From NCBI RefSeq assembly GCF_042242105.1, contig NC_092022.1:9916001-9980000 (forward strand): a stretch of DNA of 64,000 bases, given 5' to 3'. The position numbers were made by a program, and so were the translations under genes. Positions 1 through 22,300 of this stretch are shown piece after piece. Source of the DNA: Pempheris klunzingeri. Its lineage: Eukaryota; Chordata; Actinopteri; Acropomatiformes; Pempheridae. Under the pieces are notes generated by a model. That model had not been told where the DNA came from. It ran no database searches and saw only the letters and a list, made by a program, of their open reading frames with translations. Every line of letters begins with the position of its first letter. Position 1 is the first letter of the stretch.

Positions 1-258
1 TGATTCTTATACTACTACTCATTATCTCATGATCACTCTGGGCTATCAAGAGGCAGGTATGTATGTGTACAGGTAAGTGTACTGAATGAAAACAAAACTA
101 AGAACAGGCTATGGAAAGTCCCTGGTCACCTTCCTGTAAATACCCAAAGTCCCCTTTCATGTTTACTCATTAAAAACATGATCCTCACATGGGCATGATC
201 CAAGTCAAGTAGGCCAAGTAACTAAAGTGAAAACACCCTCTCTTGTTCAGTCGTTTAC

Positions 259-3764
<3,506 letters not shown>

Positions 3765-4080
3765 CGCAACTAAGTTAGCTAGCTAACCTATTTCACTTTC
3801 AACTGCTTTACTGTGTGCCAGCCAGAGCCAGCTAGCTAGCCTGTATTAGAACTAGATATGCATAGTCTAACTCCTTCAGCAAATAAGTCAGTCTTGATTG
3901 TCTTCTAAATAAAAAAAAACTAGGACACCAGTGTGCGGAGGATGGCGGGATACGGCTCCTCCAAAGAGTCTCTCTTTTGCTAGTTTTTCTACCAAGAATG
4001 AAACAAAAAGAAAAGTAGCTGGCTATTTTACGTCAAAATACAACAGCGGCCATTTTGGTTCTACACAATGTCACGTGACT
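3765..4080 (-). promoter_or_regulatory. Probable ube4b promoter with a palindromic E-box and a YY1-like site
   Basis: The region just upstream of the ube4b start contains the perfect 10-bp palindrome GTCACGTGAC at 4070-4079. This is the extended E-box bound by bHLH-ZIP factors such as USF and TFE3. A YY1-type AAAATGGCC (minus sense) lies at 4048-4056. Both lie about 300 bp upstream of the ATG, where a TATA-less housekeeping promoter is expected. Motifs are seen; promoter function is inferred. Confidence 0.5.
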
Positions 4081-4556
4081 TTGGACTGCTGGGGGAAGTG
4101 TGTGTGTATGGATGTGTTATAGAGGTGTGAGGCTTCACTGTGTCGCACAGATTAACCTGATGTTTTACCTTTTTTTTTTTTTGCATGTGTTTGTGTCTAT
4201 TTAATGGCTTGCAGTGCTGGTGGACTGACCAGCAGGAAGCTGTTCCAAGTTAATCACATTCATGCTCATGTTTCCTTTTCTCCCCTTAAGAGACAAGCAG
4301 AACATCTTGTGATTTTTGTGAAACAGTCCTTGGGGCACAAGGTCACCTCAAAGAGGTTTTATAGCACTCTTCAGTTGTGCTGGGAGTTTAACAACGATAT
4401 ATAGTGCAGATGGATGAATAACATATGAGCCACATCAATGAGTGTGGGAACCTTTTAGCATATAATAAGAATAAAAATAAGCTTTTTAATTTTTACTAAA
4501 GATGGAATGATTGAATGACAAAATATGCCACTTTAGATTTAGATTAAAAACCCAAT

Positions 4557-4562
4557 TTTATT
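4557..4562 (-). terminator. Candidate polyadenylation signal of rbp7
   Basis: AATAAA on the minus strand, about 545 nt downstream of the rbp7 stop codon. A second AATAAA lies at 4677-4682. Which one is used cannot be told from sequence. Confidence 0.45.
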
Positions 4563-5106
4563 ATACAAAATCCATACAAAACTTATTCCATTCCACTTAT
4601 TCCACCTATTCTAAATGTCCTGCACCCCACTTTATGTTGTACATGGCTCTAGATGTATTTACATGAATATGGGATTTTATTATTTCTTACAAACAGACAA
4701 ATGAATCATCAGATAGACAGCACAAGACAGTGCAAGGAAAACGTGCCGTCTCAAATGTGTTCATTCAGACATACAGATTTGAAGCGAATAAAAAATTTGC
4801 ACTTAAAAGCACCTGCATAGACTTTTTTTTTTTCAGCCAGCTGAAAACCAAAAGCCAAAAACATTTTTTTGGCTGAGGCCAAGCATGACCAAGCTACAGT
4901 CTGACAGAAGTGATACAGTGATGCCATCTAGTGGTGTACATCCACACCCTGACAGGACAGATATCTTTTTGTCACATTGTAGAGAAGATAACACAAACTT
5001 TACTTTTAGCATGTTTTTTTTCTTCTTCAGGGTTTCAGAGTCAGTCTGACACGCGCTGCCCTTCGTCACAGATGAACTTTTCCAGAGATCCAACCTTAAT
5101 TCCTCT

Positions 5107-6100
5107 TCACTCATTTGCTTTCTTCTTAAAAACCTGCTTGCAGACTTCTCCTTCACAGTAGAGCTCCTGAGGGTGACAGGTCACAGATATATTTCTTTAA
5201 TCATTACAAAGTATAAGAATATAAAAGAGGAAAAGGTCAAAGTTTTGTGCACTATGTGGAGTAAATATGATTAGATTGTCCATATTCATATTCTTACCAG
5301 ATGCAGCTTGTCCTCTTCAATCCAGTGAGCCCAGCCTCGGTTCTTCTTCTCTCCAATCTGTTCACACACCAGTTTATTTCCCTGCCACGTCACCAGTGAC
5401 TGCACAGGAGAAGACAGAGCGTAAATCACAACAAAGAATAGTTTTAGCAGATTTATAAAAAAAAGAAAAAAAAAACATCACATCATTATCACTTTAAAAA
5501 ACACAATTCCCTGCCATTCATCAGCCATCCATCTTCACCTTGAGGTGTACGTTGTCCAGTCCTTTGGTAAACTCCTCAAACTCCTGACCCACTCTGAAGG
5601 AGACGGTGTAGTTCCGGAAGGTGGTGGCCGTTTTGATGATGTACTGATCCCCCTGCTGCTCAATCACCTTCCTCGGCTTCAGCTTCAGAGCAATTTTTCG
5701 TAAGTGAAGGCTGACACCTGGAAGGGTAGAGAGGTGTTTTACCTGAATGAGCACATTATAAATCTGGTGGACAAACTCGTCCACAGGCTACAAGCACATC
5801 ATGTCTGTCTCACACAGTCCCGTGCATACCATGAATAACACTGCCGCAAACACACAGCCTAGTGTTTAATTTCCCACAATATAATTTCGCTTGTAGTTCT
5901 CTATTTAGTGCTGCGTGTATTTAAGAGCAGAATTAAAGTCAGAGCAACCTGAAATGACATATCAAGGCATTCAGTAAAGATCTGAGAATAATGTTGGGCT
6001 AAACCATAATGTTTTTATAGGACTTACCCAGTGCAATCATGTAGCCCTCAAAGTTGACATTGCTGATGATGTCCCATGTGCCTAACAGGCTGGCTGGCAT
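5107..6100 (-). CDS. rbp7: rbp7, cellular retinol-binding protein (complete, four exons)
   Basis: Intracellular lipid-binding protein of the CRBP family; these beta-barrel proteins bind all-trans-retinol in the cytosol. Exons on the minus strand: 6028-6100 (73 nt), 5539-5717 (179 nt), 5298-5399 (102 nt) and 5107-5166 (60 nt with stop). The 73/179/102 pattern is the canonical CRBP exon layout. The product has 137 residues, against 134 in human RBP7. It reads [20 protein letters not shown] at the N terminus, then [51 protein letters not shown] and [12 protein letters not shown]. His109 (108 without Met, in GWAHW) marks the RBP5/RBP7 type; CRBP1 and CRBP2 have Gln there. Its place between ube4b and nmnat1 matches human RBP7. 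A teleost a/b duplicate name cannot be decided here. Confidence 0.93.
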
Positions 6101-7314
6101 GTTGATGAATTTTTTCTCCTCTTTCAGAGATGTGTGTGTGAGTAAAGAAAGTGTGACCCTCTAGCTGCCGGGCTGATGAGGACGTCTGAGACACTGCTGC
6201 TTTGTGAGAGCTGAAGGTGTACAGGTAGGTGTGCCCTTACCTCATCCACTGTCACCTGAGGGTCGTGTGAGGATGAGAGAGGTGATCTCATCAGTGCCAA
6301 GTTGTAAAAGGGAAGCCAGACGAGTCAGACTGGTCTCAGTGTGCACTTCACTGACTATGAAACCGTTCAAAATTTCCCCACACATTAATGTCACATGAGC
6401 ACAAGGAAAAAACATGCCGAGCTTAATGTTTGGAACTAAGGTTCATTGTTTGGTATAAAGTTTAAACCGATGGTATATACCAATTGTTTGGTATAAAGTA
6501 ACTCAAAGGTTTCCTGCAATTAAACTTTGTCCATAAAAAAAGAAAATAACACAAAATTCATCAGTCCCACATCTATGGATGAGCAAAATTCTGAAAGACT
6601 GAATATGAGCAATATCTTTTTAAGACACGTCCCATTTTTCACTCCAGCAAATGGCAGTCAAACACCTGCTGTTTTTCTGACTATAGCCTTTGTTAGAATC
6701 GCACACCTTTCTGTTGTAGGAGGAGTGACATTGTTGGCAAGCACCGCAGAATGATTTGACACAACTCCAATTTGAAAGAAAATAAAACACGTGCAGCTTG
6801 TCCAAATATTGAGGTTTTCCTCCTCGTGACTTCAACTAAGTAGGTCAAGATATACTGCAGAAAAACCTTCCGAGGGTTGTTTTTAATGTCACATTTACTG
6901 TTTATAAGATTAGTATGACTTTGTGATGCGATGAGAATGAACCACAGTCTAAATCCAGTTCATTTACACTGAGTCTTTTAAGTTTGACTGATATATTCAG
7001 CTTTTTGATGTAATCTAATACCATCACTCCAACATTAAAAGTAAATGAATTAGGCACCAAATCTTGATACTTATGTGATGTAATGCAATCAGTTACACTT
7101 TCATTTCAGCACACTGCTATCACAATGAGTCTTGTTGAATTTGTTATTTCAGCTGTTATCTTCCATCAGTGATGATTACCTGGAAGATAACCCCCCCCTC
7201 CAATCCTACGTGACAAAAAGCGTCAAAAAGGAAAGGTGTCAATTTGGCACTTCAGTAACTGAGTCTCTTATCAGTGAGCGAATGGCATCATAATAGGAAT
7301 GAAAAGCCCCCAAG
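6101..7314. other. Intergenic region between rbp7 and nmnat1
   Basis: Holds the rbp7 upstream region and the end of the nmnat1 transcript. A 17-bp direct repeat (ATTGTTTGGTATAAAGT) occurs at 6445-6461 and 6483-6499. Between the copies is the short palindrome ATGGTATATACCAT. No gene is recognised. Confidence 0.6.
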
Positions 7315-7334
7315 TTGGAAAGCACAGAGAGTTG

Positions 7335-7340
7335 TTTATT
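7335..7340 (-). terminator. Candidate polyadenylation signal of nmnat1
   Basis: AATAAA on the minus strand about 575 nt after the nmnat1 stop codon, implying a 3'UTR of roughly 0.6 kb. Confidence 0.45.
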
Positions 7341-7913
7341 GAATTTCCAATGAATACAAATCACGCCTTCATTTTCAAATCTGCAGCACACAGTAAACCT
7401 GTTTAAAGTGTATTGCCTGCTTTTTTTTTTCCTGAGGAAGTGCATACAATCAGCCTGCTCTAGATACAAAAGTGTGGTGAGTTGAGAGGAGCACGTAAAG
7501 CAAGTAAAACAATAAAAATGTTTGTTCCTACTCATATTTCACACAATAGCAAACATACCGTTTCTTTACTATTTCACTCACAATTGTCTTGTTCAACACC
7601 TACACACCAGATGGATTTCTAGCGATTCCTATGGCATTTAGATGACCTCCCAACCTGTTGAACTGCTGCTCACAACTAATTTAAAGCACAAGTGAAACTG
7701 TTACTAAATCACGTTACTCAGAAAAAAATCTATGCAGGTTCGTCTTAAAAAACACACACCCATTATTGGAAAAGACTGTTCTGTATAGTAGGCACTGGTA
7801 GAAGCTTAAATAAACTGTCTGAGCTCCGTCTGATTCGTTTTAAACCCACAGCACTCGTTGCAGACTTGGCTTAGACTTCTGGGTTTTTTTTGCAGCTGCA
7901 GCAGTGAACTTCT

Positions 7914-11998
<4,085 letters not shown>

Positions 11999-12009
11999 TC
12001 ATACTGGGG

Positions 12010-14348
<2,339 letters not shown>

Positions 14349-15905
14349 TGAACCTACAACATGTTTAATTTTAAGTCTGTGTCTTATTACCAAGAAAGAA
14401 ATGTGCCAATTGATCGATGATTTTTGTAAATAATCACTGCACTTCTAGGTGTTGCTGTAGATGCTAACACTTTTTAACAGTGTTGTTTTATACCCCTCAA
14501 CTTTTGTAAATGTCTTTTATTTGTCCAGATTGGTGTGAAATTGTATTTTAGGTACGAGCATGTGATTTGTTAAATATGAAGACCTGTGCATGAATGTGAA
14601 GGATAGTCAGGGCAGTTCAATAGAAACATTTTGCTGTGGTTCCTGCTGTGTTTCTTATTGGCTTGCTGTAGCTGTCCATCTTTAAAACCTGAAAACTCAA
14701 CATAGTTGTTTTTAGGATGTGGCTTTCCTAATGAGTGCTGCAAATATTCAAGATGTCATTTTGTTTGCACTCAACTGCGCTGTCTACAGGGATTTGGACA
14801 AAATAACAGAAACACCTCATGAAAGAAAACTTTTAAGTAACTAAATTACACTATAAAGGCAGTAAGTTAATTGTTGAATGAGTCAAAAATAACTATTTAC
14901 ACATTCAAAATATAATATTGACAAAGAAGAAGAGCAGTAACAAGTCAGGAATAGATAGAAACGTGGCAGAACAGTTACTAAACACAGCTATGGCCTCTAC
15001 TTATTTAAATCTGCCTCTTTCGTCAAAATCTAGCCTCCTAAAGCTCATATTTATTAGCTGACTCCCGTGGAAACTGCAAATGCAAATTTAGTATTAGGAT
15101 GCCTTTAATGTGATTAGAAATCCATCAAGCCATCTGTGAAACATTGTGGAGGGTCTCGTGATAGTTTCTGCAGCCATCGCTCCAGAGTGATTCAGTTTGA
15201 TTAATAGCCTGTGTGGATATTTACCAGCTAATGAACTGATGCAGTGCCAGATGCAGCCGTTCGTGGTGTCCTCGCTCTGCAAAATGATAAAGGCCCCGAG
15301 GGTTACAAAAGCTTCTATCACTGGACATGAGACAGAATGAGCTGCTTTTAAGATCATCATGGAGGGCTGGATATCAAGCAGTTTCACCTCATTTACTTCT
15401 GAAGGATCTAGAGGGCCGCCTTCAAAATAAACAATTAATCAAGTGTTCAGCACGCTTTTGAGTACCGTGCCTCGTTAGGTTTTGGATATTCATATGGCGT
15501 TTCCATTATTCTGTCCACCCTCTATATATGCATTGATAATCAAGCATTTCAAAGTGTGCTTCAGTTGATATCTGTGGTTATACATTTCTAATAATCAAGT
15601 TCAATATTGCATTTTATTTCATCTTAAAGTTGTTTTGACACTAATGTCACAATGTTTACAACATCGGTTACAGCTGATATTAAGCTTTGAAGCCGTCTCT
15701 CTTTGAATGTGAGTTAAAAATATATCTGTTTATTCATTTGATTTGCTTTACCTGTGAAATTCTGTCACACTTTTTACTTGTTGGCTGTAGATCATTTCAT
15801 CTTCACCACCAGAGGACACTAACGCTCAAGATTTAAAAACACTTGTCTGCAGCACCACCCAGGGCGTGTACCATAAACATGATGAAGAAAAACAAGAGTA
15901 GACAG
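14349..15905. other. Convergent intergenic region between lzic and clstn1
   Basis: Contains the lzic 3'UTR; the first plus-strand AATAAA is near 15426. A 97-codon minus-strand open frame at 15094-15387 starts with Met and ends with a stop but resembles no family I know. ctnnbip1 lies here in human order but none of its exons is visible. Confidence 0.6.
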
Positions 15906-15929
15906 AAGTTATACCCCATCTCATCATCC

Positions 15930-15935
15930 TTTATT
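15930..15935 (-). terminator. Candidate distal polyadenylation signal of clstn1
   Basis: AATAAA on the minus strand, 3.2 kb after the clstn1 stop. It is the most distal good signal before the lzic side. Other minus-strand signals occur within the 3'UTR, so shorter forms are possible. Confidence 0.45.
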
Positions 15936-18900
15936 TTGTTTACGAGCAAGCATCAACTTCACTACAATTTGCCTTTCAATTGGTAGAAAAGTGAGAGCAG
16001 CTCCAACAAGTACAAAGGAAGCGTCCAACCGTTCTGAAAACTTTGTCACCTTCCGTTTTGAGCAGATTTTTAAAAGAAAGAAAAAAAAAAAAAGAAAAAA
16101 AAAATCTGGACGTGTGAAACAAGACAATCTGAGAATCAGTAGTGTATCACGTCTCCTTTCTCGCTCCAGTCCCACAACCCCACATGGTACATACACAAAC
16201 TTGTGGTTCATGCAAAGTAAATTCATTCCCCTTACTTCATAGTGTTATTACAGTATGGCTGCATTTCAGTTTGTTAGGCAGTGACATTCAATTCAACCAA
16301 CTTCCACTTAGCTTAGGGGCCGATCACAGTCACCGTGGAGACTTAAGAGTCAGTGTGCACGCATCAGTGGCCCCATGGTTCTGTAGTTTTAAACTGAAGA
16401 GATGAAACATGGACGTCCAAGTGTCTGACGTAATGAAACTGAGAATTTCGACAGGCTTTTATACTCTGGTTCTTGTGAATTTCATGCTGCCCTCAAAATC
16501 ATTTCTCAACAACTCAGGCAATAGGACACTGTTCAAAATGACCTTCCACTATACACAAATAGGTGAATTAACAGTATACCCATGTACGCTGCCAAAGCAA
16601 TTTCATAATGTACTGTACATCTTTTTAAAGGTGGATTCCGTCAAAGATTTAGTACAATATCTATAGAAGATACAATATGGATCTACTTCCTCTACACATC
16701 AACATGGACACATGACATCTATGTAAAACGCGTTTCACTTTTAATAAAACTAGCGGTGGACTATTGTTACAACAAACTGAAAGAAAAAGTGATCCCCAGC
16801 TCTGTAAGGAATCTAGCATTAAACAAATATAAATTAAAAAAAACTTGCCACAAATAAAAAGAGCACGGATGAGTGTTTTTGTTAGACCTGCTATTTGCGC
16901 TATGATCGGAAAAAGGCACTCCCATCTCAGCCGGCTCAGACCTGGCCCTCTTTTTTTTTTTTTGTGTTTTTGTTTTTTTCGTTTTTTACAAGTCCAAGTC
17001 ATCATGGAGGGGAGACTATTCACTACATTTCCACCACAGACCTCTTAAAAGTATAAATTACTTGAACCTAAGAGACATAACTGTGTGACTCAAACCGTCT
17101 CCAAAAAACGAGCCTTGAATGCGTTTCTGAATCCAATTTTGGCCTCTAAAAATAGATTCACATGCAAAATATGAGACTCGCAACACCAACATTTCTAATC
17201 CTGATAATGCCACATTCTGTTCACTTGAATGCCCCAAATCTGATCTGCTTTAATGAATGCAGGTTTGGGAAATTAACATTTCACTTGGTACCCCAAAACA
17301 AGAGACAAACACTAAATAGTTAAGTGTGAAGGTACATTTGTGTCTGGTTTTGTGAAAGATATATACAACAGTGACGGGCAACAGTGTCTGAGAGGAGATA
17401 GAGTTTGGACACATTTTCCCAATCAATTGTATAAGCTTTATACTAATACCAGAAGGAAAATAAGTTTACCAAATGTAAACAAATATCTTAGAACAACTCT
17501 ACAGTACAGTTCCATGTACAATAAAATCTAGTGGTCTACTGCAAAAAATATTTCGTTTTAAGATTCAAACAAAAAGATTCATTTTTGAGGTGGTTTCTCA
17601 TAGTAAACTAAGCAGTCACACCCTCAGCTGTAACTGAACTGAACTATAATGAAGACGTTGCTTATTTTGCGATAGGAAACCAGTTTAAAAATGCATCTAC
17701 ATGTTTTATTATTTCAGGTTAAATAGCCGTGCCACGGAAAATAAACTTGCAATAAAGCAATGCTGAAACGTACTTTCATTTCGCTTCTCTCCCCCAAAAC
17801 AATGCCTGCAACTGCACTATTCAACCAGGCTCCACTAAAGCTCTTTTATCCTTCCAACTTCTGTCAGCACAGCAGGACTGGGATACGGACGAAAGACGTT
17901 TAAAGCTGCTGAGGAAATTTCTCTACTTGTCCATATACACTGGCAGAAATGTTAGTACCCATATTTCCAGATCTACAGCACTACAAGTACCTGCTGGCCT
18001 AGTGTTTGTACCGTTCCACACGAAATGACAATTTGTACATTAGCATTTCTCTGAGTATGATTACCCTAGACAAAAAGAAAATCCCCTCTGTACAACAGTG
18101 AGATCTATTGGGAATGAAATACACTGACGCCTGGAGTAGAGCATTGCCACCTGTGCAAGCAAAGCAAAGCATGTATGAAGCTGAAACCGTCGACCAGTCC
18201 TGCCTACGGGAAAGCAAAAGAAATGATTCTCCTCTTTGCAAAACGAGAAAAGACAAAATGGACACCACTTTGTCGTGGAAACCTCCGCTTAACAGTCCTG
18301 GGTTTCTCATCGTGAAGCAGACATCTTTGTACAAGCATGATGGAACAGCTTTTGCAGAAATTTAGCGACATGCTACAGCCTCTGTGACACAAATATTCTA
18401 CATTACGTACTGCGTCATTTTAGATATTGGACCCCGTTGAGTAGGCCTTCACTAACACATCGACTAATTACATGGTTTCTTTATATTTACAAAATCTTTA
18501 AAAAGCTATTTATTTCTCTACACATGACTTCTCAAACATCCTCATGCACTAAAAGAAGAAGAAAAAAAAAAGAGAATATGCGGTCTACTTGTTAAAAGCA
18601 TTGTTTTGTTTCACTGTGGACTACAAGTCAAGAGAACTCAAGTCAAAGCTATACGCGAGTTTAGCGGCAAACAAATCTAAAAGCATTACGCAAAGAATAT
18701 ACATCAGGGGAAAAAAAATTCTCCATTTGAAAGCCTTACGTCTGAGAGAAATCAAAGTGCAGGGTTGGCTTCCTCACACAGTTCAAAACAAATGTAGGCC
18801 AAGTTTTCCTGGGAATTAAAATATAATAAATAAAAAAATAAACAGTAAAAATCAGCAATCCGGTGATGACTACACTACACTGAGTACCACCACTAAGATA

Positions 18901-19016
18901 ACAACAGGAAAATCTTGACCGTATATACGCTGAAGGGAATTTTTGTTTCTTTTTTGTATGTTTTTTTTTTTTTTTTTTTCATGGCTCCTTGGACATGAAG
19001 TTGTAGGGGGTGGGAG

Positions 19017-19076
19017 TGTGTGTGTGTGTTTGTGTGTGGAGCAGTGAGGATCTGAAGTGAGTGTAAGTTGGTGTTG

Positions 19077-19107
<31 letters not shown>

Positions 19108-19140
19108 CTTGTGTTTAGTGTCGTGTGTGTGTGTGTGTGT
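19017..19140. repeat. Compound GT/GA microsatellite in the clstn1 3'UTR
   Basis: Alternating (GT)n and (GA)n blocks on the plus strand, starting about 17 nt past the clstn1 stop in transcript direction. In the mRNA it reads as (AC)n and (TC)n. Confidence 0.9.
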
Positions 19141-19156
19141 TGCTGCGCGTGTCGTT

Positions 19157-19351
19157 CTAGTAGGTGAGGGTGGAGTCGTCCCACTCCAGCTGCTGCTGTC
19201 TGCTGGCTCCCTGCTGGTCCTCCGGCTCCCCGCCCTCCTCGTCTTCGCTGCTCTCTGACTCTGCGCTCGTGATGTCGTCTTCCTCCTCTCCGTCCTCGCT
19301 CTCCTCCTCCTCTTCCTCCTCCTCCTCACTGCTGTGCTGGTCCTCGTACGT
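19157..19351 (-). CDS. clstn1: clstn1 last coding exon: acidic tail and second kinesin-binding motif
   Basis: Encodes residues 918-981, starting [12 protein letters not shown]. It continues as a Glu/Asp-rich run built from GAG/GAA repeats, and ends [11 protein letters not shown] and TAG. WDDS (W974-S977) is the second kinesin light-chain binding site of calsyntenin-1. The trinucleotide-rich stretch invites length variation. Confidence 0.95.
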   Translation of the reverse strand, partial: TYEDQHSSEEEEEEEEESEDGEEEDDITSAESESSEDEEGGEPEDQQGASRQQQLEWDDSTLTY

Positions 19352-22300
19352 CTGTGTGAGAGGCAAAGAGGGTGGGGTTGTGAAGCGTCACTTTCTGAGG
19401 CAAGAATTTGTACATTTAGAGACTTTTGGTCAGAGACACAACTTTTTCTCCCAATGCAATCATGTTGTGACAAATGTCCACTGTGTCTAAAAAGACGATA
19501 ATTATAAGCAATCCCTAAGTCTCTCTCCCCCTATTTCCTGTTATTTCTCTACTATCGGCTCTCAAATAAAGGCATAAAATGCCCTAAATGTTATAAAGAA
19601 AACATATAAGTTTGGTCACAGGTCACAGTGGAACACAGTGGAGTCCACTATGTAGTTACAATACATGATTTTGCATACATCTGCTTTTATTATGAAATAA
19701 ATTAAAATAGAAAATATCCTTATCCTAATATTATCCTAATATATAACACAGGCAAAGCACAACTTAAATTTATACTTCAATAGTGCAAATCATAGGCTCC
19801 AGCTCCCCCGCGACCCTGACGGATAAGCGGTATAGATAATGGATGGATGGTTAGTGCAAATCATGTAACAAGATGACAGTAAACTGGTTTGTGATGTTGA
19901 GGACAAAACAACCAGAAGATCTAATGCTGAATTCAGATTTGTTTGGATGCTCACTGAACGCTGTTAAGGAGACAGAATGTGTTTCACCTCTCAGTGTCCA
20001 CACCGAAATCTAATTTGCACAACATTCACACAAATCCAGGAGGTCTCACTTAGCAGGGATGTGAAGCTCTTTTCTACTATGACTCAAGATGTGATTCCTT
20101 AAGCAGCTGTAAATACTGCAGCAGCAGGACTTAAAGCAATTCTTTAAATTCGTTGAAGAGTAACTTAACACCCCCTGAAAATCTTCTTTTTAGTGATCTC
20201 CAGTGGTTTAACTTTTCACCTTGCTGCAGTGATGTTGGGAGAGGTAACAGGTGCACACATCTGACTATCAGAGGTAGAACAGACGTAAAACTTTTAAATA
20301 GAGAGGGACATAAAACACTGCCTTTCCACCTGGTGTTAGGGTCACTTTAAGTTAAGATGCTTTTGCTGAGCTACTGTGACTAGCTATCAGCAAAATAAAA
20401 TATATATAAACGAGTTGCAAGCCCATACAATAACCACCATCCACTAGAAAAATTACAAGACAAAAGTATTGGTGCTAATTTTTCAGCTGGGGCTACAAAA
20501 AAGTCTGCATGAGACAGACCGGTTGCACAAAGCATAATCATAAAGTATTGAAATAGGATTAATGTACTGCAAGGTAACACTCGTTCCTCACCCATAGGGC
20601 TGCCACAGGGCTGTCAATCATGAGCTCTCAGATTAAACTAGGCCACAGTCGCAGCATCACCCAGAGAGCATTAGCAGGTGAAAAGCTGTCTAAGCTGCAA
20701 CCCGACCACATTTTGTTGAGAAGGGAAACTGTTTCACTGCCTAATCACCACTGATGATTTTGCCTCCTGGCCTGTAAAAGTTTTTACCTCCATGGGGTTG
20801 ACGGTGATGGTGAGGGCTGAGTCGTCCCAGTCCATCTCGTTCTCTTTGCCGTTCTCCTGGTCTCTCATGGTGCGCTGGTGTGCGGCCCGGATGCGGAACA
20901 CGCCCAGGATGATCATGAACACCAGGAAGCTAACGCACACCACGATGACAATGGTGGCAGCGCTGGGTACCACTGCGAGGAAGCAAACACACAAACAAAA
21001 CAGCTCAGATGTAAACCATTTGCAAGTGGGCACATTCACACTTAAAAACCCCGTTACAGCTTCATGTGAGGAGACACAGCTTTCATGTCGGTCTGAGGGC
21101 ATTTCAAGGACTTTAATACCATGGTGTGATGATAATGGCTTCTTAGTAAAGTGCAGATGAATGCTACGGGCAGCTCTAGGTGTGCGTCTTTCTTTAAATA
21201 GCTTTGTCTGTCTACTGCCAAACTGCTCCACTTTGCCTCATATTAGCAGGAATGGGCCGCTCGTGTGCAGTGGCGGGCTTTGTGAGTCTGACAGCCGAGG
21301 GGATTACTGTTGCCAGGAAATAAAAGGTTGTGCTCAGACCACCGCTTGTGCAGATGTCACAGACAGCACTCAAGTGTAATCCCTAAACTTGTGCCATTAA
21401 AAAAAAAAAAAAAGAGCGGGTAAACAACCAGTGTTTCATACGTGCCCTACTTCTGGTAAACAGAATGTAATCCATCCCTAGCAATGCTTGGCATACCAGA
21501 AGCAGATTAATTAAACAGATTACTGGTTTGATTGTGACATTTGGTATTAATTTAGTCATGCAAATAAAATTCTGCAATTGGAACTGAAAATGATGGTTCC
21601 TATTTGACTTGAGGTACTTTCTATGTGCTACAACAACCGAGAAAAAACAGTGGAGGAAGAAAACTACATTCTGGATTGCTTTTGAAGCCTAAAGTTTCAC
21701 ATGTCAGATTCCCATGTCGCAGTACCTGAGGCCTGGTGAGCGTTGACCAGGTTGTGACCAGACAGATCCACGGAGGCGTGATGCACAGGGTTAATGAAGT
21801 TGGGCTGTACCATGGCGTTGTTGGCATGCTCCACAGGACTGGCTGTGTGGATTACGTTCACCTGGAGAGGAAAAAAAGCAACAAAACATTGTCCACAAAT
21901 CTCCGTTTTAGATGCAACTCAAGCACACAAATACACTTCAGTGACATTAAGCCATGGCTCAGACTCCTCTACGTCACTTTTATGTGACAAATGCTCATTC
22001 ATACCTCGACCTTGAAGTCATTGCTGATGTATCGACCGTTGAGTTCAGAGCAGACCAGCTTGAATTTCCTGTCAAAGAGAGCCTCGGTGTGCCAGTTCTT
22101 GTAACGGATAAGATGCAGGACCTGCTCATAGTTGGCCATGGTATTCACGCCTAAAAGAGGAAGAAATTTGATCAGCAATCGCCTGAGAGTGTCAGAGAAG
22201 CTCTTCTTGTTAGAGGAGAACAGTAATTCTATGGCATAGCATGTTTGTAAAAATATGTGGATTTAAGATCATTTAATGTGGTCATCTATAATTTAAATAT

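Larger units (their letters stand above)
15906..19156 (-). other. Probable long 3'UTR of clstn1
   Basis: Between the clstn1 stop and the distal AATAAA there is no open frame with splice context or protein similarity. The first 140 nt after the stop, in transcript sense, are (AC)n and (TC)n tracts. Further on are A/T homopolymers (16078-16110, 16950-16990, 18961-18979). Extent is inferred, not shown. Confidence 0.55.

Noticed and set aside
14349-15905. ctnnbip1 expected here from human gene order
   Set aside because: I looked for the ICAT words MYIQQKVRVLLMLRKMG and EEEFLRTYAGVV on both strands here and right of 55 kb and saw none.
18979-19473. 164-codon minus-strand Arg/Thr/His-rich frame
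   Set aside because: Frame-shifted reading of the clstn1 last exon and the adjoining GT microsatellite.
19164-19490. Plus-strand serine-rich open frame
   Set aside because: It is the antisense of the Glu-rich GAG repeats in the last clstn1 exon.
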